24,386 nt of DNA from the NCBI RefSeq assembly GCF_032854445.1, contig NW_027018459.1, positions 1-24,386 on the forward strand, read 5' to 3'. The position numbers and the translations under genes were made by a program. This document shows positions 20,342 to 24,386 of the stretch, one piece after another; the stretch's first letter is position 1; each line of letters begins with the position of its first letter. Below the pieces are notes generated by a model that saw only the letters and a list, made by a program, of their open reading frames with translations, ran no database searches and was not told the origin of the DNA. Source of the DNA: Liolophura sinensis (Eukaryota > Mollusca > Polyplacophora > Chitonida > Chitonidae).

Positions 20342-20891
20342 TTGGCTGTAGCCACAAATGAATAATCATTGATGTCAAGATCACGTGCCCAGCAACGGCT
20401 CTTACTCCATGGAAACCAAGGAAATTTGCAATTTTTCAACAGCTGGAGATGCCTGGCCCAATTGCGCATCTTTTGGCACCTTATTGATGTGGGTCAGTGT
20501 TCAATTGTACTTTTTACAGCGGACTGTATCAAGAACCTTGTGTTTTTTTTATATACAAAAGGTGTGGTTTTTCTACATGTAGATAAAGACATTGAGTTTG
20601 TCTTCGACTTAGAAGTAAGACATTTGCTGGGTGAGTTAAATGGGCTTGGCCCAAAGATTTGACGTCGTCTGGGCTACCGAAGGCCACATAACTTATAATG
20701 AAAAGTTGAATATAGTAATGACCAGTCGCGATTGTACATAGTTAATGTAGCCGATTTCAATTAGCAAAAAGACCTGGCAAAAATCCAAAAGTGGAAAAAC
20801 TGTTCCAATGCTGCTGGTAAGAGGCTAATCCGACGTATTTTTTGACGAGAAATCGAATGGCGCAAACCGCATTGCTCTCCGACCAATACTT
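20342..20891 (+). repeat. Satellite unit 38 (A-class, 550 bp)
   Basis: Start of the first copy of the terminal three-unit block. Diagnostic AAGAACC and ACAAAAGG flank the T8 run, with GGCCACATAA and the GGCGCAAACCGCATT tail. Repeated as unit 41. Confidence 0.97.
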
Positions 20892-21441
20892 TTGGCTGTA
20901 GCCACAAATGAATAATCATTGATGTCAAGATCGCGTGCCCAGCAACGGCTCTTACTCCATGGAAACCAAGGAAATTTGCAATTTTTCAACAGCTGGAGAT
21001 GCCTGACCCAATTGCGCATCTTTTGGCACCTTATTGATGTGGGTCAGTGTTCAATTGTACTTTTTACAGCGGACTGTATCAAGTACCTTGTGTTTTTTTT
21101 ATATACAAATGGTGTGGTTTTTCTACATGTAGATAAAGACATTGAGATTGTCTTCGACTTAGAAGTAAGACATTTGCTGGGTGAGTTAAATGGGCTTGGC
21201 CCAAAGATTTGACGTCGTCTGGGCTACCGAAGGGCACATAACTTATAATGAAAAGTTGAATATAGTAATGACCAGTCGCGATTGTACATAGTTAATGTAG
21301 CCGATTTCAATTCGCAAAAAGACCAGGCAAAAATCCAAAAGTGGAAAAACTGTTCCAATGCTGCTGGTAAGAGGCTAATCCGACGTATTTTTTGACGAGA
21401 AATCGAATGGTGCAAACCGCGTTGCTCTCCGACCAATACTT
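20892..21441 (+). repeat. Satellite unit 39 (A-class, 550 bp)
   Basis: GATCGCGTG abolishes the CACGTG palindrome, a change shared only with unit 42. It also has GCCTGACC and a GAGATTG change shared with unit 44. Confidence 0.97.
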
Positions 21442-21993
21442 TTGGCTGTAGCCACAAATGAATAATCATTGATGTCAAGATCACGTGCCCAGCAACTGCT
21501 CTTACTCCATGGAAACCAAGGAAATTTGCAATTTTTCAAAAGCTGGAGATGCCTGGCCCAATTGCGCATCTTTTGGCACCTTATTGATGTGGGTCAGTGT
21601 TCAATTGTACTTTTTACAGCAGACTTTATCATGTACCTTGTGTTTTTTTTTATATACAAATGGTGTGGTTTTTTCTACATGTAGATAAAGACATTGAGTT
21701 TGTCTTCGACTTAGAAGTAAGACATTTGCTGGGTGAGTTAAATGGGCTTGGCCCAAAGATTTGACGTCGTCTGGGCTACCGAAGGGCACATAACTTATAA
21801 TGAAAAGTTGAATATAGTAATGACCAGTCGCGATTGTACATAGTTAATGTAGCCGATTTCAATTAGAAAAAATACCAGGCAAAAATCCAAAAGTGGAAAA
21901 ACTGTTCCAATGCTGCTGGTGAGAGGCTAATCCGACGTATTTTTTGACGAGAAATCGAATGGTGCAAACCACGTTGCTCTCCGACCAATGCTT
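21442..21993 (+). repeat. Satellite unit 40 (A-class, 552 bp)
   Basis: Carries the cluster GCAACTGCTC, GCAGACTTTATCATG, T9, GGTTTTTTC, AATACCAGG, CTGGTGAGAGG and CCAATGC, all shared with unit 43. Private change TTCAAAAGC removes the CAGCTG palindrome. Confidence 0.97.
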
Positions 21994-22544
21994 TTGGCTG
22001 TAGCCACAAATGAATAATCATTGATGTCAAGATCACGTGCCCAGCAACGGCTCTTACTCCATGGAAACCAAGGAAATTTGCAATTTTTCAACAGCTGGAG
22101 ATGCCTGGCCCAATTGCGCATCTTTTGGCACCTTATTGATGTGGGTCAGTGTTCAATTGTACTTTTTACAGCGGACTGTATCAAGAACCTTGTGTTTTTT
22201 TTATATACAAAAGGTGTGGTTTTTCTACATGTAGATAAAGACATTGAGTTTGTCTTCGACTTAGAAGTAAGACATTTGCTGGGTGAGTTAAATGGGCTTG
22301 GCCCAAAGATTTGACGTCGTCTGGGCTACCGAAGGGCACATAACTTATAATGAAAAGTTGAATATAGTAATGACCAGTCGCGATTGTACATAGTTAATGT
22401 AGCCGATTTCAATTAGCAAAAAGACCTGGCAAAAATCCAAAAGTGGAAAAACTGTTCCAATGCTGCTGGTAAGAGGCTAATCCCGACGTATTTTTTGACG
22501 AGAAATCGAATGGCGCAAACCGCATTGCTCTCCGACCAATACTT
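21994..22544 (+). repeat. Satellite unit 41 (A-class, 551 bp)
   Basis: Counterpart of unit 38, starting the second copy of the terminal block. It has GGGCACATAA and one extra C in TCCCGACG. Confidence 0.97.
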
Positions 22545-23094
22545 TTGGCTGTAGCCACAAATGAATAATCATTGATGTCAAGATCGCGTGCCCAGCAACG
22601 GCTCTTACTCCATGGAAACCAAGGAAATTTGCAATTTTTCAACAGCTGGAGATGCCTGACCCAATTGCGCATCTTTTGGCACCTTATTGATGTGGGTCAG
22701 TGTTCAATTGTACTTTTTACAGCGGACTGTATCAAGTACCTTGTGTTTTTTTTATATACAAATGGTGTGGTTTTTCTACATGTAGATAAAGACATTGAGT
22801 TTGTCTTCGACTTAGAAGTAAGACATTTGCTGGGTGAGTTAAATGGGCTTGGCCCAAAGATTTGACGTCGTCTGGGCTACCGAAGGGCACATAACTTATA
22901 ATGAAAAGTTGAATATAGTAATGACCAGTCGCGATTGTACATAGTTAATGTAGCCGATTTCAATTCGCAAAAAGACCAGGCAAAAATCCAAAAGTGGAAA
23001 AACTGTTCCAATGCTGCTGGTAAGAGGCTAATCCGACGTATTTTTTGACGAGAAATCGAATGGTGCAAACCGCGTTGCTCTCCGACCAATACTT
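22545..23094 (+). repeat. Satellite unit 42 (A-class, 550 bp)
   Basis: Counterpart of unit 39, with GATCGCGTG and GCCTGACC but the common GAGTTTG. Confidence 0.97.
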
Positions 23095-23644
23095 TTGGCT
23101 GTAGCCACAAATGAATAATCATTGATGTCAAGATCACGTGCCCAGCAACTGCTCTTACTCCATGGAAACCAAGGAAATTTGCAATTTTTCAACAGCTGGA
23201 GATGCCTGGCCCAATTGCGCATCTTTTGGCACCTTATTGATGTGGGTCAGTGTTCAATTGTACTTTTTACAGCAGACTTTATCATGTACCTTGTGTTTTT
23301 TTTTATATACAAATGGTGTGGTTTTTTCTACATGTAGATAAGACATTGAGTTTGTCTTCGACTTAGAAGTAAGACATTTGCTGGGTGAGTTAAATGGGCT
23401 TGGCCAAAGATTTGACGTCGTCTGGGCTACCGAAGGGCACATAACTTATATGAAAAGTTGAATATAGTAATGACCAGTCGCGATTGTACATAGTTAATGT
23501 AGCCGATTTCAATTAGAAAAAAATACCAGGCAAAAATCCAAAAGTGGAAAAACTGTTCCAATGCTGCTGGTGAGAGGCTAATCCGACGTATTTTTTGACG
23601 AGAAATCGAATGGTGCAAACCACGTTGCTCTCCGACCAATGCTT
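23095..23644 (+). repeat. Satellite unit 43 (A-class, 550 bp)
   Basis: Counterpart of unit 40 with the same rare marker cluster. Several one-base indels (GATAAGAC, GGCCAAAG, CTTATATG, an extra A before ATACCAGG) cancel to 550 bp. Confidence 0.97.
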
Positions 23645-24195
23645 TTGGCTGTAGCCACAAATGAATAATCATTGATGTCAAGATCACGTGCCCAGCAACG
23701 GCTCTTACTCCATGGAAACCAAGGAAATTTGCAATTTTTCAACAGCTGGAGATGCCTGGCCCAATTGCGCATCTTTTGGCACCTTATTGATGTGGGTCAG
23801 TGTTCAATTGTACTTTTTACAACGGACTGTATCAAGTACCTTGTGTTTTTTTTATATACAAATGGTGTGGTTTTTCTACATGTAGATAAAGACATTGAGA
23901 TTGTCTTCGACTTAGAAGTAAGACAACTGCTGGGTGAGTTAAATGGGCTTGGCCCAAAGATTTGACGTCGTCTGGGCTACCGAAGGGCACATAACTTATA
24001 ATGAAAAGTTGAATATAGTAATGACCAGTCGCGATTGTACATAGTTAATGTAGGCCGATTTCAATTCGCAAAAAGACCAGGCAAAAATCCAAAAGTAGAA
24101 AAACTGTTCCAATGCTGCTGGTAAGAGGCTAATCCGACGTATTTTTTGACGAGAAATCGAATGGTGCAAACCGCGTTGCTCTCCGACCAATACTT
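23645..24195 (+). repeat. Satellite unit 44 (A-class, 551 bp)
   Basis: A-class with GACAACTG, GAGATTG, a private ACAACGG and one extra G in GTAGGCCG. It follows the terminal block and does not continue it as a third copy. Confidence 0.97.
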
Positions 24196-24386
24196 TTGGC
24201 TGTAGCCACAAATGAATAATCATTGATGTCAAGATCACGTGCCCAGCAACGGCTCTTACTCCATGGGGAAACCAAGGAAATTTGCAATTTTTCAACAGCT
24301 GGAGATGCCTGGCCCAATTGCGCATCTTTTGGCACCTTATTGATGTGGGTCAGTGTTAAATTGTACTTTTTACAGCGGACTGTATC
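24196..24386 (+). repeat. Satellite unit 45, partial at window end (191 bp)
   Basis: Only the first third of a unit, cut by the window edge. It is A-class at the visible site, with two extra G in CCATGGGGAAACC and GTTAAATTG replacing GTTCAATTG. Confidence 0.97.

Larger units (their letters stand above)
20342..23644. repeat. Higher-order block: units 38-40 repeated as units 41-43
   Basis: Two adjacent copies of 1652 and 1651 bp (junction at 21994). They share many rare markers found nowhere else: AAGAACC with ACAAAAGG, GATCGCGTG, and the GCAGACTTTATCATG cluster. A few private substitutions and indels separate the copies. Confidence 0.95.
1..24386. repeat. Satellite array of about 550-bp units, 44 full copies plus one partial
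   Basis: The window consists entirely of head-to-tail copies of one unit of about 550 bp, with both ends lying inside the array. With TTGGCTGTAG as unit position 1, I could place every unit start and account for all length deviations by small indels. Copies differ by a few percent at most, and neighbouring or block-related copies are often nearly identical, which indicates recent amplification and homogenisation. Two linked classes exist: A (AGAT at unit 106-109, GTAC at 166-169) and B (GGTT, GTCC). The unit is AT-rich but keeps 19 CpG in unit 1. It carries no recognisable rRNA, tRNA, snRNA or transposase. Arrays of this type are known as satellite DNA in eukaryotes. Chromosomal location and host are not determinable from the window. 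Unit phase and strand are arbitrary choices. Confidence 0.98.

Noticed and set aside
1-24386. CRISPR array
   Set aside because: The repeat period is about 550 bp with no distinct short repeat and unique spacers; the whole unit is repeated.
1-24386. Tandem 5S rRNA, rDNA spacer, tRNA or snRNA gene cluster
   Set aside because: I looked for conserved 5S, U1, U2, U4, U5 and U6 sequence and tRNA cloverleaves on both strands and saw none. A spacer-only repeat of rDNA cannot be fully excluded without flanks.
1-24386. Telomeric repeats, CENP-B box, LTRs or transposon ends
   Set aside because: No TTAGGG-like tracts, no match I could see to the CENP-B box pattern, and no terminal repeats or target-site duplications, because no boundary of the array is in the window.

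Overview
The whole window is one uninterrupted tandem array: 44 complete copies and one partial copy (191 bases) of a unit about 550 bp long, all head to tail in the same orientation. I see no unique flanking sequence, no inserted transposon, no inversion and no protein-coding or structural RNA gene I can support. Taking the arbitrary phase TTGGCTGTAG as unit position 1, the units start at 1, 551, 1102, 1643 and so on up to 24196. Twenty-two of the 44 full units are exactly 550 bp. Every other length (541 to 554) is explained by small indels I could locate. A long, highly homogenised array of this kind is typical of satellite DNA in a eukaryotic nuclear genome (centromeric, pericentromeric, subtelomeric or interstitial). 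The sequence does not tell me which eukaryote.

The units are not interchangeable. Linked variants split them into A-class units (AGAT at unit position 106-109 with GTAC at 166-169) and B-class units (GGTT with GTCC). Other markers are an EcoRI-creating GAATTC at unit position 412, a TTTTAATTAG variant at the same place, G or A at 508, CCGCG or CCACG at 526-530, and AATAC, AACAC or AATGC at 544-548. These markers show higher-order organisation. Units 1-3 are repeated as units 4-6. A three-unit cassette recurs at units 8-10, 17-19 and 22-24. A dimer recurs at units 32-33 and 36-37. Units 38-40 are repeated as units 41-43. EcoRI-bearing units occur only in the first 16.4 kb, and no standard B-class unit occurs after unit 37, so the array has at least two homogenisation domains. 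Several units are mosaics of two variant types, as expected from unequal exchange or gene conversion.

Open frames of about 60-118 codons occur in every unit on both strands. They overlap each other, are broken by one-base indels in many copies, and the variants distinguishing unit classes mostly change amino acids, so I treat them as fortuitous. The only hints of function are weak: a Pol III A-box match with a near B-box and T-runs, two splice-donor-like motifs, one just upstream of an Sm-site-like T-run, and a set of short palindromes kept in almost every copy. These are reported as low-confidence candidates. I do not see a new gene system here. The real content is the array architecture.
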